Positions 17,836 through 26,733 of a stretch of DNA of 64,000 nucleotides are shown piece by piece; positions within the stretch are counted from its first letter, which is position 1, and the number at the start of each line of letters is the position of its first letter. The notes below the pieces were generated by a model, which saw only the letters and a list, made by a program, of their open reading frames with translations, ran no database searches and was not told the DNA's origin. Where the stretch lies: the NCBI RefSeq assembly GCF_000717275.1, contig NZ_JNYV01000015.1, forward strand, positions 86,550 through 150,549. Direction: 5' to 3'. Made by a program: the position numbers and the translations under genes. Source of the DNA: Kitasatospora arboriphila (GTDB lineage Bacteria; Actinomycetota; Actinomycetes; Mycobacteriales; Mycobacteriaceae).

Positions 17836-18032
17836 CGGCGCACCCGCCGACGCTGCACGAGGACCCCGGCCGTGGCCGCTGCCATGCCCGCCACGTAGAG
17901 CACGAGCACCCAAACGGCGGGGACCGGCGCGAACGCTGCAATCAGCAGCAGCACCATGCCGACGGTCACGCCCACCGTGATGGGGGTGACAGGGACGGCG
18001 AGTGCGCGAAAGGTGCTGTTTTTGGGGCTCAT
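17832..18032 (-). CDS. Small two-helix membrane protein (VirB3-like position)
   Basis: This 66-aa protein has two hydrophobic helices (about 17-34 and 38-58) and a basic end QRRRVRR. Both ends overlap neighbours by 4 bp, with the virB6-like stop and the SCO6880 start, so it is a real coupled gene despite its size. Size, topology and place match the VirB3/PrgI-like subunit of the inner-membrane complex. Confidence 0.7.
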   Translation of the reverse strand: MSPKNSTFRALAVPVTPITVGVTVGMVLLLIAAFAPVPAVWVLVLYVAGMAAATAGVLVQRRRVRR

Positions 18033-19630
18033 CGGGGTTCTCCTGCCATCGCGGGGGCGTTGTCGTCGAAGAAGTCTTCGGCGGCTTGGGACATCTGCAT
18101 CGCGCCCGAGACGTTGCTCATCGCGTCGGCCATCGTCGGTCCGCCACCGCCAGATCCCGACCCGCCGCTACTGCCACCGGAACCGCTGGCCCCGCCGGTG
18201 GGTGTGCTCGCACCGGCCTCCGCGCCGGTAGGTGTTGCACCCGAGGGGGATCCGCCCGGTCGGCCACCCGAGCCTTGCTGGTCACCACTGCCAGAACCAG
18301 AGCTGTTGCGCCCGCCCCCGCCGGTGTTTCCCCCGCCACCACCGCCGCCGCCACGGTTTCCACCGCCGCCGCCTCCGCCGCCTGAGGGGACTCCCCCGGC
18401 GCCGGCTTGACCGCCCGTGGGCGGCCCGCCTGGCGTTGCGCCCGCCCCGGCTCCTGCTCCCGCGCCGCCCCCGGCGCCGGCTGCGGCGATCGAGCCGCCC
18501 GCGGCGACCACGCCCATCGTCATCATCGCGGCCTGCAGTCCGGAGCCGCCGGACATGGCCATGCCGCCGGACACCAACTTGGTGAGCATCGGAAGCACCG
18601 CCGCCGCCAAGGTCAGCAGCAGCACGCCGTACAGGATTTGGGCGCCGTCATCAGACTTGGTTCCGGCGAGCATGAACGCGACCGAATAGGTCAACGCGGC
18701 CACCGGTTTCCACAGCAGCAGGGCGATGGTCCACGAGATGGTCTTGCTGAAAGCGTTTTTGCCCATCTTGGTTCCGGACGCGGCACCGATGATCGGGATG
18801 ATGGCGACGACCACGATCAACATGGACTGGCGGGCCACCAGCAAGATCGCTTGCAGTAGAGCACCCAAAATTCCTACGACGGCGATGACGAAGACCAGGC
18901 CGACGCCGAGGTAACCCATCATGTTCGCGACATCGAACATGTTCTTGGCGGCCTCGACCGGGGTCCCATCGGTTACGGACAGCTCGAGAATCTTCGTCGA
19001 GATCTTGTCGACGCCGGCGGTCAGCCCGATCATGATGCCGCCGAACATCCACGCCCCGAACACGGCGCGCTGCAACGAGAAGAACAGTTCTTCGCCCTCG
19101 GCGTACACCGCCTGACGTTTCGCCAGCTGCAGTCGGATCCCGCCGGCGACAATCGATGCTGCGAGACCCAACAGCTGGATCTGCACCGTCCACTGCTGAA
19201 TCTTCTGCACCGGGTCCCACTGATTGGCCGCCGGTGTCGGTAACTGGATAAACCAGGTCAGCGATTGCTGGATCATCTTCGAGAAGCCATTGACCAACGA
19301 CTCAGTCATCGACTTAAAACCGTCGTTGGCAGCGTCTTTGACCGCTCCAGCTGGGTCAGATACTGCCCCGGCAGCATCAACGGCTTTGTCGCAGACTTTG
19401 TCGTCGACGCCGGGAATCAGGACGCTGGCGGCCTGGCCAACGATGTCGCAGGTGTCGACGGCGTGCGCGACGCCGGGCGACGTCACAGGTGTGGGGATGG
19501 AGGGCACTACGACCGCCAAGGCCAAAGCTACGAGAACGGCAATGGTGAGGCGTCGTAGCCAGGAGGAAGGCGACAAGTGCTGAGCTGCGGGACGATGACG
19601 CTGTGGGTCCGCGCCTACCATTCGGTCCAC
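18029..19630 (-). CDS. VirB6/TrbL-like polytopic channel protein
   Basis: This protein of about 530 aa begins at GTG 19630 or ATG 19621. A signal-like segment (SSWLRRLTIAVLVALALAVV) precedes a luminal loop with two cysteines, an amphipathic helix (MIQQSLTWFIQLPTP), then about six membrane helices between residues 130 and 370. The last 150 residues are an extreme Gly/Ser/Pro low-complexity tail. The TrbL/VirB6 form of the central part, with LARQSMLIVVVAIIPI and WKPVAALTYSVAFML, is the usual inner-membrane channel. The long glycine tail may be cytoplasmic or may cross the wall. Confidence 0.85.
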   Translation of the reverse strand: MDRMVGADPQRHRPAAQHLSPSSWLRRLTIAVLVALALAVVVPSIPTPVTSPGVAHAVDTCDIVGQAASVLIPGVDDKVCDKAVDAAGAVSDPAGAVKDAANDGFKSMTESLVNGFSKMIQQSLTWFIQLPTPAANQWDPVQKIQQWTVQIQLLGLAASIVAGGIRLQLAKRQAVYAEGEELFFSLQRAVFGAWMFGGIMIGLTAGVDKISTKILELSVTDGTPVEAAKNMFDVANMMGYLGVGLVFVIAVVGILGALLQAILLVARQSMLIVVVAIIPIIGAASGTKMGKNAFSKTISWTIALLLWKPVAALTYSVAFMLAGTKSDDGAQILYGVLLLTLAAAVLPMLTKLVSGGMAMSGGSGLQAAMMTMGVVAAGGSIAAAGAGGGAGAGAGAGATPGGPPTGGQAGAGGVPSGGGGGGGGNRGGGGGGGGNTGGGGRNSSGSGSGDQQGSGGRPGGSPSGATPTGAEAGASTPTGGASGSGGSSGGSGSGGGGPTMADAMSNVSGAMQMSQAAEDFFDDNAPAMAGEPR

Positions 19631-20380
19631 CCCGCGACGGACTCGATTCGGGTATTGCGGGTCGCGTCACTGAAACCGTCGTCCGGGATGCGCCACTTCC
19701 ACCGGCCGGCATCCCACACCATCGTCATGGTGGTCACGCTGTAAAACTGACCGTCGCACAAAAGAATCGGCTGGATACTGGCGAGTTGGCAGCTGCAGGT
19801 CTGTGAGCATCGCGATCGCCGACGGCGGGCCAATTATCTGCTCCGCGATGACCTTCTCCCGCACCTGCGGCGGGCCGTAGAACACACGACCCAAAACCTG
19901 GCTGGCAGCGATCGCCGATCCTTGCGGCGTTCGCGAAATTCCCTGCGCGAGACCGTCAGCCCCGATGGCGGTTGGCCCATCTGAGGTAGTGAAGACGGCG
20001 ACACCGCGGCCGTAGATCTGCTGCCACTGGATCCCGGACGCCGCGTCGCTGAGACCCCGGGTCGCTTTCGGGCTCACTTGAGGGAGCGCCAATCCTGCCG
20101 GGTCGCGCGGCACCCGGATCTGTTGACCGAACCGATCAGTGGTGTCGGCGAAATATCCCTGTTCCCCATTGCTTGCCGGCGGTGTACTCACCGCAGGTGG
20201 TGGCGGTGTCGGAGCGGGTTCGTCGTCGCTGCGCAGGCCCCACCAGCTCACGGCGGCGATGACGAGGGACACCACGACCATCACAGCGACGACGACCCAC
20301 GGCCGGCGGTACCAGCGGCGTGGCGTGTTCGGGTCCTCGTCGTACAACGGCGCGGTGGCCAGGGGTGGTGTTCCCATCAC
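19615..20380 (-). pseudogene. Membrane-anchored T4SS protein, apparently frameshifted
   Basis: From GTG 20380 (or ATG 20377; AGGAG upstream) the frame encodes one membrane helix (about 29-50) and an extracytoplasmic domain to LTDLQLPTRQYPADSF. The expected C-terminal strand, GQFYSVTTMTMVWDAGRWKW and IPDDGF, is in the +1 frame and ends at the TAG at 19615. The closing VW-DAGRWKW matches the W(T)PPGDWRRL ending of the lipoprotein downstream in the window, so the two are related. A run of four A at 19760-19763 is a likely indel site. The distal end abuts the virB6-like start. Confidence 0.65.
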
Positions 20381-20415
20381 GGGGTTCTCCTCAGCGGGTA
20401 GTTACAGGGCCACGA

Positions 20416-21021
20416 TCAGACGGGCAGCGGAATCATCTGCGGTGGAACGGAATCGAGTACTGCTACCGGGTTGGCGGGTTCTGTCTGTGGATCGGGAATC
20501 AGTCGCCGCCAATCACCGGGCGGGGTCCAGACGACCGTGGTGGTTGTCGAGGTGAGTGATTGATCGGGTTGGCGGGTGATGATCGCGATGACCGCCCGCT
20601 CGGGGGTGTACTCGGTGACCGTGTAACCCAGGACCGTCGGAGCCTGCCCGGCGGGGACTTCGCTGGTGATAGAGATCCGGGACCGCTCGATCGACCAGGC
20701 GTCACGGCCCGGCCCGGGTGAGGCCAGCGCACCGGCGACCAGTGCCCACTGGTCATCGGCGGCCACCGACATCCGGATGGTCGAGGAAATCGCGGCCAAC
20801 GCAGCACCAGGCCCGTTGTGGGCGTACCCGGTCGGCGCGAGGGCTTGCGGGTTCGAGGTGGGTCCTTCGGCGGCCTGGGGAATGGCCATGCCCGCGAACT
20901 GCACCCACCGGACATCGGTGGGCGGAGCGGTAGGGGCGACCTGCACCTGCGAACCACTGCTGCTGGTGGCGGGTGTGTCCTCGGAGGAGCCGCAGCCGAT
21001 GAGCCCTGCCACCAGGGCCAC
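20416..21021 (-). CDS. Lipoprotein of the transfer system (DUF8175-like)
   Basis: The mature protein begins at the lipobox cysteine of VAGLIGC and has about 195 residues, with DVRWVQFAGMAIP, AALAAISSTIRMSVAADDQW and the closing TTTTVVWTPPGDWRRLIP. The fold resembles the gene next to virB6. The start is unclear: the only in-frame start near the signal is GTG 21021, which leaves a very short signal peptide, while the open frame runs back through the pilin-like gene to 21525. This is expected if the upstream gene carries a frameshift or if initiation is unusual. Confidence 0.6.
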   Translation of the reverse strand: MALVAGLIGCGSSEDTPATSSSGSQVQVAPTAPPTDVRWVQFAGMAIPQAAEGPTSNPQALAPTGYAHNGPGAALAAISSTIRMSVAADDQWALVAGALASPGPGRDAWSIERSRISITSEVPAGQAPTVLGYTVTEYTPERAVIAIITRQPDQSLTSTTTTVVWTPPGDWRRLIPDPQTEPANPVAVLDSVPPQMIPLPV

Positions 21022-21029
21022 GAGGATGG

Positions 21030-21372
21030 CTAGGCCAGCAACGCGGTGGCGATACCGACCGAGCTGGACATGATGATCAGAGCCACGAGTTGGGTGGCGA
21101 TGCCCGTCACTCCGTCGGTGTTCCCGGTTTTGCGGGCTTCGTAGAGCATCCCGCCGAGCCACATGATCCGCATGATGGCGATCACGGAATCCGAAACGAG
21201 CGCCGGCGACGACCAGGGCCACAATCGCGGCGAGGGTGGCGCCCCAACCGATCCAGGACACGATGGTCAAGAACTTGTCCGATCCCGGAGGTGGTGCGGG
21301 GCTGGGGTTGGTCGGACCTTCGCTCAGGTACAGGGCGATCTGGGTGTTGGTCTGTGCGAGCAGGTCTTTCAT
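21030..21372 (-). pseudogene. Pilin-like (VirB2/TrbC-type) gene with an apparent frameshift
   Basis: ATG 21372 follows a good GAGGAG site. The product starts MKDLLAQTNTQIALYLSEGP and has a Pro-rich linker, then a first membrane helix (IVSWIGWGATLAAIVALVVAG). After about 21190 the second hydrophobic part (IATQLVALIIMSSSVGIATA) is in the +1 frame, ending at a TAG at 21030. The total length is 3n+1, so one extra base would explain it. Two-helix proteins with this spacing occupy the pilin position in actinobacterial T4SS loci. Either damage or a sequencing indel. Confidence 0.6.
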
Positions 21373-21415
21373 GGCGTTCTCCTCTATTCGGTGGATGGTT
21401 GTGCGGGACGAGTGG

Positions 21416-22018
21416 TCAGGGTTTGTGGTCGTTGAGTAGGTCGGTGCAGATTTGTTGTCCGACGGCGGCGATCTGTTTGGGGACGACGTCGGGGAACTGC
21501 GCCTTTTTCGGTGGTGGCAGATCACCGGGGCGTGGCGGTGTCCAGACCGGGAGGCGGTGGGGTTCGGGTGCGCACATCAGCGGCTCGCACCAGTCGACGT
21601 TGTAGCGGTGCGGGACCAGCTCGGAGACGGTGCTGGCGTACCGGGTGATCTCTTTGGGGCAGTTGCCGGGGCGAGCAGCGACGACCACAAGCCCGCACAC
21701 CTGGACCCCGTCAGGGATGTCGCCGCGCTCAGCCGCACGCAGCACGTTGGCGGCTGCGCGGATCCCGGCGATGGTCGCGCGGGCGGTCACGATGACCAGT
21801 TGGGTGGTGGCGCGGTGGGCGGGCCAGGACGTCCCGGTGTCGGCGGCCGGTGCCCACATCTGCGCCAACGTGGTCGTGCTGGCGAAGCCATGTGCGCCCA
21901 TGACCGCGAACAACGGCGGGTAGGGACCAGTGACCGGTAAAGGATCGCGGCGCCACGTCACAGTGCCCGGCGTGGTGGTGGGTTGTTCGGCCGGGTAGTG
22001 GTCGTAGGCGGCGCTCAT
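21416..22018 (-). CDS. DUF6668-like partner of the MinD-like protein
   Basis: The ATG at 22018 overlaps the stop of the MinD-like gene (ATGA), giving 200 aa. The protein reads as a P-loop-like fold that has lost its nucleotide motif: FAVMGAHGFASTTTL takes the place of a Walker A, then QLVIVTARATIAGIRAA and GVQVCGLVVVAARPG. A conserved C-terminal block has VSELVPHRYNVDWCEPL. It resembles DUF6668 proteins found beside a MinD-like partner in actinobacterial plasmids. It may form a complex that positions the transfer machine; this is inference. Confidence 0.65.
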   Translation of the reverse strand: MSAAYDHYPAEQPTTTPGTVTWRRDPLPVTGPYPPLFAVMGAHGFASTTTLAQMWAPAADTGTSWPAHRATTQLVIVTARATIAGIRAAANVLRAAERGDIPDGVQVCGLVVVAARPGNCPKEITRYASTVSELVPHRYNVDWCEPLMCAPEPHRLPVWTPPRPGDLPPPKKAQFPDVVPKQIAAVGQQICTDLLNDHKP

Positions 22019-22749
22019 GAGCTGGCCTCGGTGATGCTGTCGTGTTCGGTCGCGGTGGTGCGGAGGCCGGCCAGCTGGTCGACGACCGTGGTGGTCGAGG
22101 AGGCAAGTCGGGTGGGGTCGATCGGTCCGCCGGTGCCCAGGTGGGGGTCGTAGTCCCACAACAGAACTCGTTCCATGCGGGCGGTGAGGGACTGCACGAG
22201 CCGTCCTCCGACGAGGTGGCTGGCCCACGGGTCCAGGCAGGCCACCACTGCGGTGGCGCGGGCGAGTACGCCGGCGGCGGCGAGCATCTGCAGGCCTGAC
22301 CGGGACCGGTTGGCCGTGTCGGGTCTGGCCGCGATCACCAGCACCACAGCGGCATCGGAGGTGAGCCACGCCGAGCCTTTGTCCACCACGCCGGCATCGA
22401 CGATGACCGACCCGTCGGTCGAGATGGCCTGGGTCGGAATCTCATCGAGGCCTTCGCTTGAGCGCAGCAGTGCACCACCAGCGCTGTATTCGCTGGCGGC
22501 ATCGGGTGAGGCGATGCGGGTGGCGACATCGCCGGGTGTGGCTGCGGCATCGAGCCAGAGGGCGTGCTGTCCAGCTCGGGCACGGGCGTCGGCCACCAAC
22601 ACCGACAGGACACTGACCCCTGCTCCCCCGGCGGCACCGATCACGGCCACTGTGGGTACCGATCGAGGCCGCTGCGGAAGTGGCACCACCGCGGCGGGGG
22701 CGGGTTCGTTGTCGTCGAGCCACCCCCACGGGCTGTTGGTCGCTGTCAT
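22015..22749 (-). CDS. MinD/ParA-like protein with degenerate Walker A
   Basis: This 244-aa protein is built like a ParA/MinD ATPase: TVAVIGAAGGAGVSVLSV in the P-loop place, ALWLDAAATPGD for the strand after it, SVIVDAGVVD for the Walker B/A' strand, and VLVIAARPDT. The P-loop has no lysine, neither the signature nor the catalytic one, so ATP binding may be lost or altered. It is coupled to the next gene, a sister pseudo-NTPase. Not the partition ATPase, which is encoded at 29653-30573. Confidence 0.7.
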   Translation of the reverse strand: MTATNSPWGWLDDNEPAPAAVVPLPQRPRSVPTVAVIGAAGGAGVSVLSVLVADARARAGQHALWLDAAATPGDVATRIASPDAASEYSAGGALLRSSEGLDEIPTQAISTDGSVIVDAGVVDKGSAWLTSDAAVVLVIAARPDTANRSRSGLQMLAAAGVLARATAVVACLDPWASHLVGGRLVQSLTARMERVLLWDYDPHLGTGGPIDPTRLASSTTTVVDQLAGLRTTATEHDSITEASS

Positions 22750-22803
22750 GAATCTCCCTTTCGGGTTGGTGTTGTCTGTGTGGCCGACGCCCGGGCTGAG
22801 CTG

Positions 22804-24039
22804 TTAGGCGGGCTGGGTCTGCGGGTAGGCGATGTGCAGGCCGTCGACGATCTGGGTCAGACCGTCACCGATCTGCTTGGTCGCCCCGGCGATCGCGTCC
22901 TTGGCCGGTTGCTCGAGCGGGCCCAGTGCCTGCAGCGGCGCTTCGGCCTGCTGCGCAGTCCATCCACCGCTGATCGGTGGAATTCCGGCGATGTTGGTCG
23001 AGAAGGACACATCCCCCTCGGTGTCGACGGTGTAGTCGACCGCCGGCAGTCCGGCGTCGGCGGCGGCGGGTGCATCGAGAACCAGCTGGTACTGATCACG
23101 GTCGGGGTTGGGCAGCGGTGCGGGCGGCGGTGGCGGTGCCGGCGCCCAGGGGGCGGCCGGGTTCGCGTTCGGGTCACCCGCGCCGAGCGCCCATCCCAAC
23201 AGGCCACCGGCCAGAGCGCCTGCTGCGCCACCGGCTGCTGCGCCGGCAGCAAAACCCAGTGCTGCGCCGCCACCTGCGCCGATGCCGATACCGGGCAGGA
23301 TGTTCAGCGGTTGGGGTGGCACGAACGAACCGACGATGCCGCCACCGACACCGCCCACGATGCCGAAGAAGATCGCGGTCGGAATGCCTGCCGCCAACGC
23401 TCCGGCAAGCCCACCAACGCCCGCACCGGCGGCCGCCGCTGCAGCCCGGCGGGCAGCTTCATCGCGGGGGAAGCCGATCGACTCGAAGTACTGTGCGGCT
23501 TTGGCCTCGAAGTAGGCCATGTACTCGTTGGTGGTGATCGCAACCTCGGGCGACACCCAGTCCGGGCGGTCCACGACGTAGTTGCCCGCGCGGATCTCAG
23601 CGGCCGGGTCCTTGACCAGGATCGGCGCGATGGGAGCCGCCGGTGCGGGCGCAGGAGCCGGAGCAGCTGGGGCCGATTGAGGCAGCGGGGTGTACGGGGT
23701 CGACGGCGGACCGGACGGCTCGCTGTAGATGACCGGTTCGGTTTCCCACTGCGGCGACGGCAGAATGCCGGGGCCGTAGTCGGGCACGGGCTCTGGTTCA
23801 GGAGCCGGTGCGGGGGCCGGTTCGGCGATCACGCCACCCTGTTCGGGTGCGGGTTCGGTGGTGACACCGCCCTGCTCGGGGTCGGCGAACGCTGGGCCGG
23901 CGAGAGCACCCGCGCCGCCCATCGCGACCGCGGCCACCACCACAGCGGCCATCGCCCGCGCACGCACCGGCATATGCGCGGCGCGTGGAAGTGGGGCCTT
24001 GCCCGGCGTCTCGGGTAGAGCGTGACGTGGAGTTTGCAT
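22804..24039 (-). CDS. Secreted glycine-zipper, proline-rich protein
   Basis: This 411-aa protein has a signal peptide cleaved near PAFADPEQ (about residue 52). A Pro/Ala/Glu-rich linker (60-150) and a conserved short domain (YVVDRPDWVSPEVAITTNEYM) follow, then AGVGGLAGALAAG and several GxxxG/GxxxA hydrophobic segments (about 195-290), then another Pro-rich part and a C-terminal domain. Glycine-zipper proteins can insert in membranes, and in a mycolic-acid organism it might reach the outer layer. The family is similar to proteins annotated 'insoluble domain protein'. Function not established. Confidence 0.65.
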   Translation of the reverse strand: MQTPRHALPETPGKAPLPRAAHMPVRARAMAAVVVAAVAMGGAGALAGPAFADPEQGGVTTEPAPEQGGVIAEPAPAPAPEPEPVPDYGPGILPSPQWETEPVIYSEPSGPPSTPYTPLPQSAPAAPAPAPAPAAPIAPILVKDPAAEIRAGNYVVDRPDWVSPEVAITTNEYMAYFEAKAAQYFESIGFPRDEAARRAAAAAAGAGVGGLAGALAAGIPTAIFFGIVGGVGGGIVGSFVPPQPLNILPGIGIGAGGGAALGFAAGAAAGGAAGALAGGLLGWALGAGDPNANPAAPWAPAPPPPPAPLPNPDRDQYQLVLDAPAAADAGLPAVDYTVDTEGDVSFSTNIAGIPPISGGWTAQQAEAPLQALGPLEQPAKDAIAGATKQIGDGLTQIVDGLHIAYPQTQPA

Positions 24040-24094
24040 GAGCGGTAATGCCTTTCGTTGGTTGTCGAACGGGGGTTTAAAGGGGTGCGGTTGG

Positions 24095-25069
24095 TTACTG
24101 GTTGGTGTCTTTGGTGATGGCGGTGATGAGGGTGCGGCCGTCGACTTCGGCGGTCTGAACGAGCTGGCGAATGAGCAGGGGTTCTCCTCCGCCAGGGGGG
24201 ATTTCGCTCAGTTCGAGGGAGAACAGGCCAGCGCCGCGGTCGGTGCTGCGGGTGCAGTACGTCGTGCCCGGTGCCAGTTGGGTGTCGATGAACGCTTGCA
24301 TCGAAGCTGCTGTGCCCATTCGGGCCAGCTCGGTGCCGTAGCTGCGAGCTTTGGCACCGTTGCGTTCGACGTAGTAGGCGTGTTCAAACGCTTTGATCAC
24401 CGCCGGGCCGCTGGTGGTGCCGCCCGGGTCTCGTCCGGTGCTCACGCCGTTCTCGCTGCGGTTGGGGCAGTCCGCATCCTCGGCCGGTGCCACTGGCGCT
24501 GCAGGCGCGCCGACACTGACCGTGCTCTGCGGGGTGGCCTGGGGAATGTCCGTCGTCGGGGAGTTGCCGGTTCCGCCGCCACCAAAGGCCAGTAGTGCGC
24601 CGACCGCGGCCACGACAAGCACGCACGCCAGTAGCGCGGCGGCGATCAGGTAACCCCGTTTGGATCTGCGGCGGGGTGTAGGACGCGCGCCAGGCCCCAC
24701 CGGCTGCACGGGCGGGGTTGCGTAGTCCATCGGGAACCGTTGTGGCTCGGATGCTTCGGCGTCGTAGGGGGTGAAGTCATCGACGTGGCCGCCGGCCGGG
24801 GGTTGCTCTGGTGCGGCAATCCACGCCCACTGACTGGTTGCAGCGTCGGTGGCCGGTTCGGTGGGTGTCCCGGTGGTGGCGGTGGCGCGGTCGGTCGCCA
24901 CCACCGGGATCTCGCGCGTGGGCTCTCCGGAGGGATCGGAGCTGCCCACGTCGGCGGCATCTGGTGCGGCAGATACCACCGACTGGTCATCACCTGTCAG
25001 GGTGTCGCTGGGGTCGGCTGGTAGCGGAACGAAGTCGTCGAACCAGTCATCGGTGTTGTCGTTCAACAA
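24095..25069 (-). CDS. Single-pass membrane protein with extracytoplasmic NTF2-like domain
   Basis: Starts at TTG 25069 or TTG 25066, after GAGAAGGA. The 324-aa protein has an acidic, disordered cytoplasmic part (1-135), one helix (about 140-165, YLIAAALLACVLVVAAVGAL), and an outer domain with AVIKAFEHAYYVERNGAKAR and CTRSTDRGAGLF, ending in TLITAITK. This is the NTF2/VirB8-like (DUF8176-type) layout. VirB8 proteins scaffold T4SS assembly, and this gene is a candidate for that place. Confidence 0.65.
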   Translation of the reverse strand: MLNDNTDDWFDDFVPLPADPSDTLTGDDQSVVSAAPDAADVGSSDPSGEPTREIPVVATDRATATTGTPTEPATDAATSQWAWIAAPEQPPAGGHVDDFTPYDAEASEPQRFPMDYATPPVQPVGPGARPTPRRRSKRGYLIAAALLACVLVVAAVGALLAFGGGGTGNSPTTDIPQATPQSTVSVGAPAAPVAPAEDADCPNRSENGVSTGRDPGGTTSGPAVIKAFEHAYYVERNGAKARSYGTELARMGTAASMQAFIDTQLAPGTTYCTRSTDRGAGLFSLELSEIPPGGGEPLLIRQLVQTAEVDGRTLITAITKDTNQ

Positions 25070-25119
25070 GATTCCTTCTCCCTCCTCGGGAAGCCCCGTG
25101 GGGAATGGGTTGGGATGTG

Positions 25120-26733
25120 TTACGAACCGTTCTCAGTGAGTGCGGGCCGCGACAACGTCGGCAGCGCCGGAGCCGATGAGGATGTCGAGGGTTCATCGGT
25201 CTGCGATTCGGACGACGACACTGCCGGGGTCGAGCTGGGCACCGACGGCACCGGGGCACCAGAGACCGGGGAGGCGGAGTCGTAGTTCAGGAGCCCGTCG
25301 GCGTTGTACGGAGTGAATGTGTTACCGGCGAGATCGTTGGCCAGCGCTGCAAACCATTGCGCCACATACAGGGTCGAGTTCGCCCCGGTCGTGGTCGCGG
25401 CGTCGTTGGTGTACGACCCGTGCGCAGCCGTGGTCTTCCAGTAGTTGACCATCGTCGACACGTCCAGGAGCACCTCGTTGTCCTTGACGTTGGCCTTCAC
25501 CGCGTCGAAGGCCTCGTTAGCCCACCGGTTGACTGTCGTCGGAGGAACCAGGTCCACGACCGCAGCGCCGAGCTTTGCGGCCAAAATGCCCAGCGCAGCA
25601 GGCGGGTTCGCCAGGCCGACCGTGGCCAGAGCGCCGATGGTGTCGGGGGTGAACGTGGTGCGCAGCACCGTGGTCACAGCGTTGAAGCCGATGGTGCCGA
25701 CCTTGACCACAGCGTTGATCGCCTCGGGGATCGTCGGCATCGGGGTCCGCGGATCAGAGGCGGTGGCCAGGCGTTGAGAAATCGTCTCGGTCGGTGAGTA
25801 CGACAGGTCAGCCAGTGTTTCGCCCTGGACGTCTTCGTTGATGACCTCGACGCCGGCCTTGATCGACGTCAACGCCAACGCTTGACCGAGCGAGGTCAGT
25901 GAGCCGACCGGGTCGGCCTGATCGAGTTCGGACTGACCACCGATGTTGACCACCAAATGCACGATCGGTGAGTCCGCCGGTGCGGCGCACGCCAAATCGC
26001 CAGGAGCGCAACGATCCATCACCCGACCGGACAGCGCTCCGTACCCGGTGGACTGATCTGCCGTGGGGCCGATTCCCCCGCCACTCACCTCACCCTGCTG
26101 GGGTGCGGGGATCTGAGCGAGCGATTCGCCGCTGCTACCAGGTGCAGGTTCGGGGGCGGTCTGATTCGATGCACCGGGGAACAAGGGTGCGTTCGTCGGG
26201 CGGGCCGGGTTGCCGAACAAGGCCACACCCGCGACCCGGTCAGCATCGATGGGGCCGTTGCCGGCGCCGATCTGTTTGGCCACGTTCGCCGCCGCGTGCG
26301 CGCCCTGCGAGTAGCCGGCGAACGCGAAATCAGTGTCCTCGCACTTGTCGGCGATCTGAGTGATCATCGACGACAACCGGTCCATCGCCGTGGTCACCGA
26401 TGCCGCGTACGGTTCCTTGCCCCCCTCGACCGCTCCACCAAACCCGGCCGGATACGGCACATATGCCCGGGCCACCTTCGACCCCGCTAAGGCCAGCAAC
26501 GGCCGCATCACTGACCCGAGCATGCCGCCGTCAGTGTCGACCGGAGCATCTTCTGAGGACTCCCCCGTGCCCTGAACACCGAGGACATACAACGTCGGGC
26601 AGCTGCCCGGCGTGCTCGGCGCAGCCGCTGCCGGCCCGGCGGCAGCGGCCACCGTGACCGTCGCGACGGTCAGAAACGCCGCTAGGAGAACGGCGAGGCG
26701 GGAAGCTGTTGAATGGCAGCAAGAAACGGGCAT
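25120..26733 (-). CDS. Secreted cutinase-like serine hydrolase, first gene of the transfer operon
   Basis: The ATG at 26733 gives 537 aa with a signal peptide cleaved after AAAAP (about residue 39). The cutinase fold has YVLGVQGTGES, the nucleophile motif GYSQG (Ser142) and CAPGDLAC, with Asp and His further on (SPIVHLV). A long extra C-terminal region (about 330-537) ends in a Ser/Pro-rich tail. Cutinase-like proteins of mycolata cleave lipids or esters in the envelope, so this one could loosen the mycomembrane for the conjugation channel. The extension is unlike single-domain cutinases of about 220 aa. Confidence 0.8.
   Translation of the reverse strand: MPVSCCHSTASRLAVLLAAFLTVATVTVAAAAGPAAAAPSTPGSCPTLYVLGVQGTGESSEDAPVDTDGGMLGSVMRPLLALAGSKVARAYVPYPAGFGGAVEGGKEPYAASVTTAMDRLSSMITQIADKCEDTDFAFAGYSQGAHAAANVAKQIGAGNGPIDADRVAGVALFGNPARPTNAPLFPGASNQTAPEPAPGSSGESLAQIPAPQQGEVSGGGIGPTADQSTGYGALSGRVMDRCAPGDLACAAPADSPIVHLVVNIGGQSELDQADPVGSLTSLGQALALTSIKAGVEVINEDVQGETLADLSYSPTETISQRLATASDPRTPMPTIPEAINAVVKVGTIGFNAVTTVLRTTFTPDTIGALATVGLANPPAALGILAAKLGAAVVDLVPPTTVNRWANEAFDAVKANVKDNEVLLDVSTMVNYWKTTAAHGSYTNDAATTTGANSTLYVAQWFAALANDLAGNTFTPYNADGLLNYDSASPVSGAPVPSVPSSTPAVSSSESQTDEPSTSSSAPALPTLSRPALTENGS

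Noticed and set aside
18100..18560. Repetitive GC-rich DNA that could be taken for a repeat array
   Set aside because: It is the codon pattern of the Gly/Ser-rich tail of the VirB6-like protein, without regular repeat-spacer structure; not a CRISPR.
21022..21525. Single 369-aa protein from 20416 to 21525
   Set aside because: The middle part is out of frame with the pilin-like gene (basic, histidine-rich shadow), so the long frame is better seen as two genes with a frame change.
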